Notes: generated by a model not told the origin, from the letters alone. Positions 9,838 through 18,975 are shown, counted from the first letter of the stretch. The stretch is DNA of 64,000 nucleotides from a bacterium (GCA_040755755.1 JBFLZW010000036.1:43296-107295); one strand, 5' to 3'. Numbers and translations are program-made.

Positions 9838-12330
9838 ATGAGAGGAAAATTTACTGTTATTTTTATATCACTCCTGGCAGCTTTCCATCTTATGGGTACT
9901 GCTGTCGTGGGAAAAACTATCAGGGTGGCGAAAAGCGGAGGAGATTACACCACCATCCAGGCGGCCATCAATAACGCCGCATCTGGAGACACCATCGAGG
10001 TCGGTCCGGGGGTATTCACGGAAAACATCGTAATCAACAAAAATGTAATCCTGACCGGTGCAGGGGCAACTACCTGGGTTCCGCAGCCTCCTTCCACCAG
10101 TATCGAGCTGCTCAGACCAGAATTGATTTACAAGTATCCGATAAAGATCGGCTGGCCTGACCCCCCGCCGGAAGTCATAAATCCCGGTCTGCTGGAAATC
10201 CCGAATATACAGCCGGCATACCAGCCGATTGTCAGGGGGAGAGATGCTGTTTCACTGGCCCTGGCAACTCCGGCCATAACGATAACTTCCCCAGGGCTGA
10301 TCCTGCAACCAACATCTACTGTTCAAACTCTCGCCAGGGAGATCGACTATCCCGGCCCGACCGCCAGCCTGACCATTAAGATACCCTCGTATGGATCACT
10401 GTATACCGGCCCGCAGATCGTCAAGCCCGGATCGATCTTACCCCTGCTGAACGGGAGCGTTATTCAGGGAAAGGGATCGGGGCATGTAGTGACATATAAC
10501 GGTGTTTCAGGCGGCCAGATCAGCGGGTTTACCATTACCAACAGCGGCACGGGACATGCCGGTATTATCCTGTACTCCAGTTCCAACGTGACTATTGCCT
10601 GCAATCGGCTGGTCAATAATAAGGATGGGATCGTGACATCCAATTCCTCTGCCATTATCCGGAATAATGTTTTCGATGAAAATGGCTATGAGGATAATTC
10701 GACCTGCGATTACGGCATCTGCTGCCTCAAGTCAACCCTGTCCATTACCAATAACCTGCTCATCAACCAGGAAGTCGGGATTTATGTGGCCTGGGAGGAA
10801 TCGGGCGGCACAGCGATTGTCAATAATACCATCACCGGCAATCGGTATGATGGGGTCTGGTGCTACCGCTCCGCGCCGGTTATCAAGAATAATATCATCA
10901 CCCAGAACGGCTATGGCATCTGCGCCATCTATAGCGCCGCTCCGGTCATTTCCTATAATGATGTCTGGGGAAATGGGCAGAACTACAATCAGCAGACCGG
11001 CGGGGTAGCCGCTCCGGGACCAGGAGATATTTCCTCAGATCCTTTGTTTATCAATTCCGATGAGGGTAACTATCACCTGGGTCTTCTCTCCCCCTGCCTC
11101 GATGCGGGTGATCCGAATCCCATTTACAATGATCCGGATGGAAGCAGAAACGATATGGGCCTCTATGGCGGATTCGGAGGCTCGCTGGGAACTCCGGCAG
11201 GCGAGGAAAGCGGCTTTGTTTTTACCGATATCGGCAACATCCCGACCGCTGCGATTCCCCAGGCTCAGTCTGATCCTTCCTGTGGTCTGGCCAAGGTCAG
11301 TCAATCCCTGGCTGACAAACTGCGGATTCACCAGTGGGTGGATTGCCCCTTTGGCGGCCAGCTCAGGTTCTTCGGCCAGTTCGGCCCGCTGGATACTGTC
11401 GATTTCTACCAGATATTGGCCGCCCGATGGATAAATACCAGCACCGCGCCCGCTGCCGGTGATTACGTACCGCTCAATGATCCGCTGGCCAAGGTGAAGA
11501 CTACCCTCGATGGGGGAAAGGTCAAGTACGACGTCGTTACTCTGGGTCCGCTCGAGCGGGGTGGTATATCCTCGCTGTATGAATTGAACAAGGGAGCTTA
11601 CTGGTCACAGTCCGATCTTCGCATGATCTGGAACAGCGCTGCCGTGCCGAACGGGAAATACAGCCTGAAGATCCGGGCCTTCAGGTGGAATGCCGCAAAG
11701 ACTGGACTGATCGAGGTCACTCCGGGCTCCCCCGATCCCCAGGCTATCGACCCTACTGACATGGATCACCTGACCATCATCGTCAACAACAGCCAGGTGA
11801 AAGCCGAGATTCACTGGGTTAAGTATGATCATGGCAATCCTAACTACGATCCTGCCACCGATGGCAACATTCCGGAATGTGCCGTCATTCACCTCAATAA
11901 TGACCGTGAAAACCTGCGGTTTGTCATTACCGCCTCGCATCCTGAAGGATATCTGGACTATTTCAGCCTGGATTGCCTGTGGGGCAAGAATAAACCGGGC
12001 GGGGTAATCGAGTATGAGACATATGCAACTGCCACCGCCTCATCCCCCCATACCTGGTATGGAGTTACCCAGACGGAATTCTCCCTGCCCGGCGACTGGA
12101 GCCAATGGCACAATTGCGCCTATCAGTTCCGGCTGTACGCCCGGTCCCGCGCCACCGACGGATATACCTACCTCTATGGAAGGGAGTTCAACGACCATTA
12201 TACCATTGAAATCGGCACCGGTTCTTCTTCCTGTTCTTCTTCGGGAGTCCCCGGTGATATCAACAACGATGGCCGGGTGACGATTGATGAGTTGACCAGG
12301 GTCATCAACGCCTTTCTGGGCAGGAGATAA
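9838..12330 (+). CDS. Secreted right-handed beta-helix protein with C-terminal dockerin repeat
   Basis: The 830-aa protein begins with a Sec signal peptide (FTVIFISLLAAFHLMGTAVVG). The first domain starts IRVAKSGGDYTTIQAAIN and continues to ENIVINKNVILTGAG, the typical entry into a pectate-lyase-like beta helix. Asn-rich PbH1-type coils run from about residue 205 to 400 (NNVFDENG, NNTITGNRYDG, NNIITQNGYG). The middle and C-terminal parts are unassigned beta-rich sequence. The last 25 residues (GDINNDGRVTIDELTRVI) form one EF-hand-like dockerin repeat. Such proteins are exported and often bind or cleave polysaccharide; no catalytic residues were recognised. It sits 17 bp from a cohesin-bearing gene, which could supply the docking partner. 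A purine-rich GGGAGG leader supports the start. Confidence 0.85.
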   Translation: MRGKFTVIFISLLAAFHLMGTAVVGKTIRVAKSGGDYTTIQAAINNAASGDTIEVGPGVFTENIVINKNVILTGAGATTWVPQPPSTSIELLRPELIYKYPIKIGWPDPPPEVINPGLLEIPNIQPAYQPIVRGRDAVSLALATPAITITSPGLILQPTSTVQTLAREIDYPGPTASLTIKIPSYGSLYTGPQIVKPGSILPLLNGSVIQGKGSGHVVTYNGVSGGQISGFTITNSGTGHAGIILYSSSNVTIACNRLVNNKDGIVTSNSSAIIRNNVFDENGYEDNSTCDYGICCLKSTLSITNNLLINQEVGIYVAWEESGGTAIVNNTITGNRYDGVWCYRSAPVIKNNIITQNGYGICAIYSAAPVISYNDVWGNGQNYNQQTGGVAAPGPGDISSDPLFINSDEGNYHLGLLSPCLDAGDPNPIYNDPDGSRNDMGLYGGFGGSLGTPAGEESGFVFTDIGNIPTAAIPQAQSDPSCGLAKVSQSLADKLRIHQWVDCPFGGQLRFFGQFGPLDTVDFYQILAARWINTSTAPAAGDYVPLNDPLAKVKTTLDGGKVKYDVVTLGPLERGGISSLYELNKGAYWSQSDLRMIWNSAAVPNGKYSLKIRAFRWNAAKTGLIEVTPGSPDPQAIDPTDMDHLTIIVNNSQVKAEIHWVKYDHGNPNYDPATDGNIPECAVIHLNNDRENLRFVITASHPEGYLDYFSLDCLWGKNKPGGVIEYETYATATASSPHTWYGVTQTEFSLPGDWSQWHNCAYQFRLYARSRATDGYTYLYGREFNDHYTIEIGTGSSSCSSSGVPGDINNDGRVTIDELTRVINAFLGRR

Positions 12331-12347
12331 GGAAGGAGAAAAACCGT

Positions 12348-13922
12348 ATGAATAAAAAAATATGTCTTGTTCTGATGATAACGCTGGCAGCCTGCTGCTG
12401 GCCGGGGAGTTATCTCATGTCCGCATCGGCGCAGACAAGAGCGGTGAGCATCAATCTGGCCAATGCTTCCGGGGCTCCCGGCTCCCTTATCACGCTACCA
12501 GTGTCTTTGCAGGCCAATGGAAATCAGGTGGGCGCTTTGTCCGTTGATATCGGCTTTAATTCGCAGATGCTTCTCAATCCCACGGCCAGGCTCAATCCGG
12601 CCATTGCCGAGGGGACTTCGAGTAATAAAACCCTGATCAGCAGCACCCCGTCAACGGGTGTTGTACGGATGGCCGTCATTCCCAACTTTTCCGGCACCAG
12701 CGGAGTGGGCTCGTCAACCGGAACAATTCCGGACGGTCAGGTGGCCACCATTACCTTCTCGCTCGCCGCATCCGCTGCACCAGGGGCGAAATTGACGCTG
12801 ACCAATTCTCCTTCTTCCTCCACACCGGCAGGAGCAGCGTTGTCCACCACCGGCCAGGGCGGTGAGATAACCGTCAGTGCAGGTACGCCGACATGGCAGG
12901 AAATTTGCGATGGGAGGGACAATAACGGCAATGGCCAGATCGATGAGGGCCTGACTCAGACCTGTGCCACTGCCTGTGGCAGGGGCCATGAAGTTTGCCA
13001 GAATGGACGCTGGGTCAACTGCAATGCACCTTTGCCTCAGACCGAAGTCTGCGACGGGAAGGACAATGATTGTGACAACCAGATAGACGAAGGAGTGATG
13101 AATACCTATTACCCGGACCGCGACGGCGATGGGTACGGTCAGTCCGCCGGAAGCAGGCAGGCCTGCTCTCCTCCTTCCGGCTATGTCGCCAACAGTCTCG
13201 ACTGCGACGATGCGGACAGCACTGTCCATCCACGGGCTCCGGAAATCCCCTGCAATGGCAAGGATGATGATTGCCAGGGAGGGGATGATACAGTCCATTG
13301 CGAATCAATACCGGCAGGCGGCTGCACGGAAGACGATTCAGGAGCCATAGATATCCAGGGAGCTTCGGGAAGGCCGGGAGAGGAAGTTACCATTGCAGTC
13401 AGAGTCAAGTACGCGCCTGGTTCAATCTCCGCCTTTGGCTTCGATGTCCTCTTCGATGAAAGCGTTCTGGAATACTCAGGCTATGCGAGAGGAGACCTGA
13501 CAACCTCCTTCGACCTGTTTGAAGTTAATCTGATCGACTCAGGCAGAGTGCGGATAGGCGGCCTGACTGACAGCAGCCTCCCGCAGGGGGCAAACGGGTC
13601 TTTGGTCCTGCTGAAATTTATTGTGATCAGCGATCCGGAAGAGGAATGCTATCCCCTGGAACTGGATGACCTGTTAGATGACGTTGCACACTACTTCTCT
13701 GCAAGCCGGGGATGCTTCTGCATCGGGTTAAGCTGCACCGGTGATCAGAACGGCGATGGGAAAATCACTCCCCAGGATGCCCTGGTAGTCTTCAGGTGCT
13801 ACCTTGGAATAGGTGAATGCCCTCCGTGCACTGATGTCGATGGGAACGGGCAGACTACCCCGTCCGATGCGCTGTGCCTGTTCAAGGCATACCTTGGACA
13901 GCCTTCCTGCCTGGATGATTAG
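12348..13922 (+). CDS. Secreted cohesin / MopE-metal-binding / cohesin / dockerin protein
   Basis: The 524-aa secreted protein has a signal peptide ending ASAQT. Residues about 30-170 form a cohesin-like beta sandwich (SGAPGSLITLPVSLQANGNQ...GALSVDIGF). Residues about 185-320 hold MopE-like Cys/Asp motifs (CDGRDNNGNGQIDEG, CDGKDNDCDNQIDEG, DRDGDGYG, LDCDDADSTVHP), suggesting calcium or other metal binding. A second cohesin-like domain covers about 335-450 (GRPGEEVTIAVRV...FGFDVLFDES). Two dockerin-type loops (GDQNGDGKITPQDAL, DVDGNGQTTPSDAL) close the protein. Having cohesin and dockerin modules in one chain suggests self-assembly or docking of the beta-helix neighbour. Start is fixed by GGAAGGAG nine bases upstream. 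Its 3' end is duplicated at 18.8-19.0 kb. Confidence 0.85.
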   Translation: MNKKICLVLMITLAACCWPGSYLMSASAQTRAVSINLANASGAPGSLITLPVSLQANGNQVGALSVDIGFNSQMLLNPTARLNPAIAEGTSSNKTLISSTPSTGVVRMAVIPNFSGTSGVGSSTGTIPDGQVATITFSLAASAAPGAKLTLTNSPSSSTPAGAALSTTGQGGEITVSAGTPTWQEICDGRDNNGNGQIDEGLTQTCATACGRGHEVCQNGRWVNCNAPLPQTEVCDGKDNDCDNQIDEGVMNTYYPDRDGDGYGQSAGSRQACSPPSGYVANSLDCDDADSTVHPRAPEIPCNGKDDDCQGGDDTVHCESIPAGGCTEDDSGAIDIQGASGRPGEEVTIAVRVKYAPGSISAFGFDVLFDESVLEYSGYARGDLTTSFDLFEVNLIDSGRVRIGGLTDSSLPQGANGSLVLLKFIVISDPEEECYPLELDDLLDDVAHYFSASRGCFCIGLSCTGDQNGDGKITPQDALVVFRCYLGIGECPPCTDVDGNGQTTPSDALCLFKAYLGQPSCLDD

Positions 13923-13992
13923 ACGTGGGTGGTGAAACTATAAGCCCGGCTGAAGGGGAACACCTTCAGCCGGGCTTTGATGCTTTTGGGGT
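13786..13992 (+). repeat. 207-bp direct repeat, left copy (dockerin 3' end plus terminator)
   Basis: This segment (end of the cohesin/dockerin gene, stop codon and terminator) aligns without gaps to 18841-19047, with 12 mismatches. All 12 lie before the stop codon; the 70 bases after it are identical. The two copies bracket the A+T-rich three-gene island. Confidence 0.97.
13942..13978 (+). terminator. Rho-independent terminator of the dockerin gene
   Basis: A 15-bp perfect stem (AAGCCCGGCTGAAGG with its complement) and a six-base loop lie 20 bp after the stop codon. Only a short T tract follows, but the stem is very stable. An identical copy ends the remnant paralogue at 18997-19033. Confidence 0.85.
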
Positions 13993-14051
13993 ATCCCGCG
14001 TAACGTCATTGCATTCAGGGTGGAGAAGAGTATTTTTGTGATTAAAATTTA

Positions 14052-14080
14052 TTGTATCGACCGTTGTTATTATATATAAT
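14052..14080 (+). promoter_or_regulatory. Candidate sigma-70 promoter of the three-gene island
   Basis: TTGTAT at 14052-14057 and a perfect TATAAT at 14075-14080 are separated by 17 bp, 37 bp before the first island gene, in strongly A+T-rich sequence. The A+T richness raises the chance of a coincidental match. Confidence 0.55.
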
Positions 14081-14117
14081 ATTATTTTTACGGTAAGGTT
14101 AGTGGGAAGGTCTGTCT

Positions 14118-14930
14118 ATGAAACCTATGAAACATACCGATGGCTTATTTAATAATTGTAAAATTACTATAGAAGAATGGCAAAACGAACTGGAAGGTGA
14201 CAACATAGGGAAAAAGATCGTCAAGAACTTCAAAGAAGAGACTAACCTGGACAGGAAGGGATTTTTAAGCTTTTATGCACGGGTCTGTAAAATGTACCCC
14301 GATAGGGCTTCACGAAACTTAAATGCACAAACCATTATAGAATATTGTGCTGACCATAAATATGCAAATCCTTCCCCAAAGCCTCTCACCCTGAGAGGTC
14401 CCAAGATCGACCCAAGTAATGACGAAAAGCTTTACAGGCTTGAATCAGCTCGCAAGTTTTTCAAACAGTTTACAGAAAAGGGTCATGTGCCCTATAACAG
14501 ATATACGTGGTTTCTCAGTAAGATTAAGGAGAAGCAACTCGATAAGGATGACTTAAAAGGCAAGTTCATTGGCAATGAACGGGGAATTGTATGGTGCACG
14601 TGGGAAAAATCGGCTATAGAGGCAGAAAAGCAGGGGGATACTCTCGATGATCTGCGGGATAGATTAGGGCTTTCTCACCTGAATGGGGGTGAGGAACTAA
14701 TCCGAGTGATATATGATTGGAAAGTGATCGACGGGCTGAAAAGTGGACTGAGAGTGCCCACTGTTTTAGATGCCGGCAGTACCCCATATTTCAAACCAGG
14801 TGGCTGGACAATGAGCCTGACGAGGAAGAAGGAGGGGTTGCCGGAGATGGTTCATGAAAAAATTCCGATGGATAGTGTAGATATAGACTATAAAGGCAAG
14901 TTGACCAAGTCTGCTCCCAGGAGATTTTAA
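14118..14930 (+). CDS. Island protein 1, unrecognised (270 aa)
   Basis: I do not recognise this protein. It has no signal peptide or membrane segment and is rich in Lys, Asp and Glu, so it is probably cytosolic. The N-terminal third is predicted mainly helical (NCKITIEEWQNELEGDNIGKK). The C-terminal third contains GIVWCTWEKSA, LNGGEELIRVIYDWKV and a proline/glycine-rich end. It is the first gene behind a good promoter-like sequence, with GGGAAGG as ribosome site. Its stop is one base before gene 2, so the two are certainly co-transcribed. Codon use is visibly more A+T-rich than in the flanking genes, as for the whole island. Confidence 0.75.
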   Translation: MKPMKHTDGLFNNCKITIEEWQNELEGDNIGKKIVKNFKEETNLDRKGFLSFYARVCKMYPDRASRNLNAQTIIEYCADHKYANPSPKPLTLRGPKIDPSNDEKLYRLESARKFFKQFTEKGHVPYNRYTWFLSKIKEKQLDKDDLKGKFIGNERGIVWCTWEKSAIEAEKQGDTLDDLRDRLGLSHLNGGEELIRVIYDWKVIDGLKSGLRVPTVLDAGSTPYFKPGGWTMSLTRKKEGLPEMVHEKIPMDSVDIDYKGKLTKSAPRRF

Positions 14931-14931
14931 G

Positions 14932-16008
14932 ATGGCAGCAAGATCCAAAACCAAGGAAGGAAATGCGGGGAGAATGTCTTCAAGAGGCGAAGTAACATTT
15001 ACAAAGCTCGTATCATACACCGATGAGAAGTTGAAAGAGTATTTCCATGATCGGCTGACTGAGAAAGAGCTTAACCCCTCTTTAAATATAAACCACGATG
15101 AAGTACCGGAGGATTTCCTTATCGGGTTCTATCAAAGTGGGGATGAAACGAGCAAAGCCAGATGTAAAGAAATTGTAAAAGAGCTTTTGCAAGAGCTTTT
15201 GATTGATGAAATCAATAATAGGAATATTGATAACTGTTACCTTTCGCGCTTACTCTATCTCTGCGATATATTTGTAGTAGAAGAGGCCATGAAAATAGTA
15301 TTAGCATTGGCTCAGGAAGGAAGATTCATTAATCAGCATGGCTGCTATGGAGATATCCATGAACAGCTATTAAAGAACTTAATATTCATGCAAGGCACCA
15401 GAACAGAAGACATCAATCTTTTCTTGACTCCGTTTTGGTTATCATATATCGAGAACCCTTTGTATACCGGTGCTGCCTTTTTTGGCTTATGTAAAAGTAA
15501 CTGCGATAAGGCAATAGAAAAGCTGCCGGTGTTGGTAAAGGCAGCCAGCGAATCGCCTGAAAAGTATGACCTTAAATTTATGCTAGACTTTTTTATCTTT
15601 TTTATCGATGAGTGTGGTGGGGGAGAGCCAATTTTGCCCAGGATAGGGGAGAGTTTGAGATATGCAAGCCTCGATATTAAAGAGAAAATCCTGGCAATTG
15701 TAAAGGAGCTCAAATACTCTCCACAAGCTATTAAAGAATTTGAAAGAAAAATGGATTGCATTGACCACTTTGTGAATAAGATAATAAAACGCTATAAAGT
15801 TAAGAAAATAGATAAAGATAATAAGATGATTATCAAAAATTCAGGCATTAGACAGGTTGCTTTCAGCTACTGTATTAGTGAACTTACTGATGATGATCCC
15901 ACGTCAGAGCAAATATTTTCCCGCCACCGCAGTGAAATTGCGGACCAGTTAAAACAGAACAAAATTACTCTCTCACCAAAGAATGTATGCTCAAGAAGCA
16001 TTCGATAA
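14932..16008 (+). CDS. Island protein 2, helical, unrecognised (358 aa)
   Basis: This is an unrecognised, mostly alpha-helical soluble protein. After a basic N-terminus it reads as successive amphipathic helices (KARCKEIVKELLQELLIDEI, CYLSRLLYLCDIFVVEEAM, LDIKEKILAIVKELKYS), which may form HEAT-like or other superhelical repeats; that is inference from pattern only. No enzymatic motif was found. It lies one base after gene 1 and overlaps or nearly touches gene 3, so the three products are likely made together and may form a complex with the ATPase. Confidence 0.75.
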   Translation: MAARSKTKEGNAGRMSSRGEVTFTKLVSYTDEKLKEYFHDRLTEKELNPSLNINHDEVPEDFLIGFYQSGDETSKARCKEIVKELLQELLIDEINNRNIDNCYLSRLLYLCDIFVVEEAMKIVLALAQEGRFINQHGCYGDIHEQLLKNLIFMQGTRTEDINLFLTPFWLSYIENPLYTGAAFFGLCKSNCDKAIEKLPVLVKAASESPEKYDLKFMLDFFIFFIDECGGGEPILPRIGESLRYASLDIKEKILAIVKELKYSPQAIKEFERKMDCIDHFVNKIIKRYKVKKIDKDNKMIIKNSGIRQVAFSYCISELTDDDPTSEQIFSRHRSEIADQLKQNKITLSPKNVCSRSIR

Positions 16009-18832
16009 GAGTATAAAAATGGAAACAAGACATTTAGATCATTCCCTTTTTAAAATTGATAGCTGGGCTAAAATATTAAGAGGTTCCAGGTTATTTCCCA
16101 ATAATAAGGGATATAACCTTCTGATCAAGGGACTTCCAGGTACAGGCAAAACATCATTAGGTCTTTCAATCCTTCATAAAGTTTGCGAGGAAAGGAGAGC
16201 TAAAGCGAGATTGGTTACCTTTGTAGAGCCTCTTAATCAAATTCTGGAGTTAATCGGGTTATTCCCCTGGAACTTCCGGAAGAGGCTCGACATTGTTGAG
16301 ACTACCCTCAGCAATCTCGACATCCTGGGCTTCCTGGAAGATGAAGCCCTCGGAACAGAGATACAATATCTCATGATAGATGGAATCAGCATATTGAAGT
16401 ATCAAACGCGGGGATTAAAACCTCGGACAAAAAAATTGATAGACTGCCTGAAAGAGAGAAAGCTTTCGACAATATTGATTTCAGAAGAAGCGGTACCTGG
16501 CGAGGATAGATTTTTTGAATACCTGGTAGATGGAATTATAAACTTGACAGTAAAAGGGGCTGATAGACAGCGGTTCCTTGAAATAAGCAAGATGAGATAT
16601 AGTAATTATGCTCCAGGGAAACATGGCTTTGACTTTCGAAAAAGTCTGCCGCCTCATGATAATAAGATTGATATCCAGATATACCCCTCAATTAAATGTT
16701 ACCTTGAAGATGAAGCGGTTGATCAAGATTATAAATCGATATCATCCAGTATCGAGGGTTTTGACCGGTTAATAACAGGATCATCAAAAGTCCCTTTTGA
16801 TCCGGGAGACGTTGTCCTGGTTATGGGCGAGCCGAGCTCAGGGAAGACCTTGTTCAGCCTGGAATTTATAAATGGTATTCAAAAAGGAGAGAATAACCAG
16901 GAAATTGGAGTTTGGATCTCCCTTGAGGAAGACCTGGAGGGGTTTAAAAAGTATACTAAACTCTTTTCTGAAAATAAAAAACTCTCCTTCACCCAATTAT
17001 TGGAAAATGACAGGTTCAAGTTTATCTATTTTGATCCCTCCCGTTTCCGGCTCGATGAATTCAGTAGTGCTATAATGGTGGTATTACAAAATTATAAGGT
17101 TACCCGGCTGGTCATTGATTCCCTTTCTATCCTGGAAAGGAAATTTCAAACCTCAAACGAGTGGGTGGAATATCTTTCAAGCTTACTGAGGACCATAAAA
17201 AAACGAAAGCCTGTCTCTCTGTTAACCTATGGGATTTCTAAATATTTTCAAACCTTGGGTAATCTGGAAATTTCTCATAACCCTGATGTGGATATCATTA
17301 TCCATCTCAGAAACTATGATATGAATAATAACCTTGTCAAGGCCCTGGAAGTCATCAAATCCAGAGGAAAAGAATATAACTCACTCTTGCAAAGTGTTGA
17401 GATCACCAGAGAAAACGGGTTGATTTTAAAGGAACAGGGATGGGCAAGAGTCGGTCTTTTAGCTGGAAAACCAGAAAATATCTCTGAAGCCCGCCTATTC
17501 TTTAAATATTTCTACCAAAATTATTCTACTCAATGGATTGACAAGGTAATATTTGACAGTTTTGCCAATAGATATTCAAAAAATGAGACCTTCAAGATGG
17601 TAGGAAGAACCCATCCCTCACCAGACCATTGGAGTTTCCAGGGGTACGGAGGGCCTGGCCATTCCAATACAAAGGTAGTATGCCTGAAGAAATATATTAT
17701 GGACAGGTTAAGAGATACAAAGAAGGTCTTTGTGGATGTTCCGAAAGATGTTCTGGGAGACAATATCATTGCCAGGCAACTCAGGAGTGATTCTCTTTGG
17801 AAGGATAACATAGGTGGAAAGAACAACAGCCAGATGATCCCTATCTATGCGGACCTTGGAGTGCTCTGCTATCAGCCTGAATACAGTACCTGTTTATTTG
17901 GGGTAAATGGATATCCTGATACATGGAATGATTTACTGGATTGGACCGACAGGTGGCGGGATCATGGGGTTCTGAAGGGGAAAATAGAAGGCAGTAAAGA
18001 ACCAAGTCAAGGTATTACCTATCTTTTCGTAATGCCAAGTCTGGCAACAGATCTGGGCAACTTCATGGGCTTTTTTCTGGAGATCCTTGGTGCTCATGGA
18101 GGAAGTCTCTTTCCCTGTAAGGAAGAGGAGAACTGGTCATATAGTACCCATAATAAGAAAGACAACAACGAATTTTTTATCGAACACTTCAGACAGGGCA
18201 TTGAAAACGATGCATTTCTGGAAACATTATTTTTTTTGCGAGATCTGGTCAAGAAGAAAGTCTGTCCTGACCCAAGACAGGGGGCACATTACCACTGCGC
18301 AATCTTTTCCCGGAGATGGTATAGTAAAATCGATCAGTATCCTGAGGGTGATGAAAAACGACCGGGTTTCGAAAAAGCCATACGATTCTCCATTGCTCCG
18401 TTACCCAAAGTGAAGAAAGATAAGGGCAGTGTTTCCGCATTAGAAATTTATTGCGCCGGAATTATCAAAGGCGCCCTTGCTCCTGAAACCGGATGGATGT
18501 TTATCAAGGAACTGGTCAGTTTTGAAGCGGATACCAAGCGGATTAATGATAGACGTGGCATTCCTATTGATAGAAAGCTGTGCCTTTCGACAAAAGAAAA
18601 GCCCGAACGGGAGGAGGATTTCAGTAAGGTAATACGCAAGATATTAGGGATTGAGGGTGGAAGGCCTTCAATAATAAGAAATACCGATATTCCTTACTAC
18701 TACGATATTGAAAACCTTATCGCTCCGGAAATCGAGAATATCTTTGATAAAGATGATTCCGCATTAAAAGAAATTCAGCTTAAAATACTCAACAAAGTCA
18801 TAGGGTATTTTGCTCCATCGTCCAGCCATTAG
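15983..18832 (+). CDS. Tandem KaiC-like ATPase fused to a solute-binding-protein-like domain
   Basis: The 949-aa protein has no signal peptide and three domains. Domain 1 (about 30-240) is KaiC/RecA-like, with Walker A GLPGTGKTS at 50-58, Walker B YLMIDG at 129-134 and a changed catalytic pair (FVEP instead of FEEP). Domain 2 (about 255-485) is a better-preserved KaiC unit: Walker A GEPSSGKT at 282-289, catalytic SLEED at 313-317, Walker B LVIDS at 376-380, and the KaiC-type ending VIKSRG...SVEITRENGLIL. Residues about 500-910 resemble family 1 extracellular solute-binding proteins of ABC transporters: IPIYADLGVLCYQPE, PDTWNDLLDWTDRW, LGAHGGSLF, AIFSRRWY, GWMFIKELVS and RRGIPIDRKL. Such a domain on a cytosolic ATPase is very unusual and suggests ligand sensing. 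The ATG at 16019 is an alternative start that avoids the 26-bp overlap. Confidence 0.85.
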   Translation: MYAQEAFDKSIKMETRHLDHSLFKIDSWAKILRGSRLFPNNKGYNLLIKGLPGTGKTSLGLSILHKVCEERRAKARLVTFVEPLNQILELIGLFPWNFRKRLDIVETTLSNLDILGFLEDEALGTEIQYLMIDGISILKYQTRGLKPRTKKLIDCLKERKLSTILISEEAVPGEDRFFEYLVDGIINLTVKGADRQRFLEISKMRYSNYAPGKHGFDFRKSLPPHDNKIDIQIYPSIKCYLEDEAVDQDYKSISSSIEGFDRLITGSSKVPFDPGDVVLVMGEPSSGKTLFSLEFINGIQKGENNQEIGVWISLEEDLEGFKKYTKLFSENKKLSFTQLLENDRFKFIYFDPSRFRLDEFSSAIMVVLQNYKVTRLVIDSLSILERKFQTSNEWVEYLSSLLRTIKKRKPVSLLTYGISKYFQTLGNLEISHNPDVDIIIHLRNYDMNNNLVKALEVIKSRGKEYNSLLQSVEITRENGLILKEQGWARVGLLAGKPENISEARLFFKYFYQNYSTQWIDKVIFDSFANRYSKNETFKMVGRTHPSPDHWSFQGYGGPGHSNTKVVCLKKYIMDRLRDTKKVFVDVPKDVLGDNIIARQLRSDSLWKDNIGGKNNSQMIPIYADLGVLCYQPEYSTCLFGVNGYPDTWNDLLDWTDRWRDHGVLKGKIEGSKEPSQGITYLFVMPSLATDLGNFMGFFLEILGAHGGSLFPCKEEENWSYSTHNKKDNNEFFIEHFRQGIENDAFLETLFFLRDLVKKKVCPDPRQGAHYHCAIFSRRWYSKIDQYPEGDEKRPGFEKAIRFSIAPLPKVKKDKGSVSALEIYCAGIIKGALAPETGWMFIKELVSFEADTKRINDRRGIPIDRKLCLSTKEKPEREEDFSKVIRKILGIEGGRPSIIRNTDIPYYYDIENLIAPEIENIFDKDDSALKEIQLKILNKVIGYFAPSSSH

Positions 18833-18833
18833 G

Positions 18834-18975
18834 TTTCTGATAGTCTTTCGGTGCTATCTTGGAATCAGTGAATGCCCTCCGTGCACTGATGTCGATGGGA
18901 ACGGTCAGACTACTCCATCCGATGCGCTGTGCCTGTTCAAGGCATATCTCGGGCAGCCGTCCTGCCTGGATGATT
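18834..18975 (+). pseudogene. 3' remnant of a second cohesin/dockerin gene
   Basis: Immediately after the stop of the KaiC-SBP gene an orphan reading frame encodes the last 44 residues of a dockerin (VFRCYLGISECPPC ... LGQPSCLDD) and stops at 18975. It has no start codon. Against the intact gene at 12348-13922 it differs at 12 bases over the aligned part, and only one changes an amino acid (Gly to Ser). It was therefore a functional, diverged paralogue before being truncated, not a fresh copy. The island replaced or displaced its 5' part. Confidence 0.9.

Noticed and set aside
15983..18832. KaiC protein as a circadian clock component
   Set aside because: There are no KaiA/KaiB genes, the first catalytic pair is altered, and a large extra domain is present; KaiC-like ATPases are mostly not clocks.
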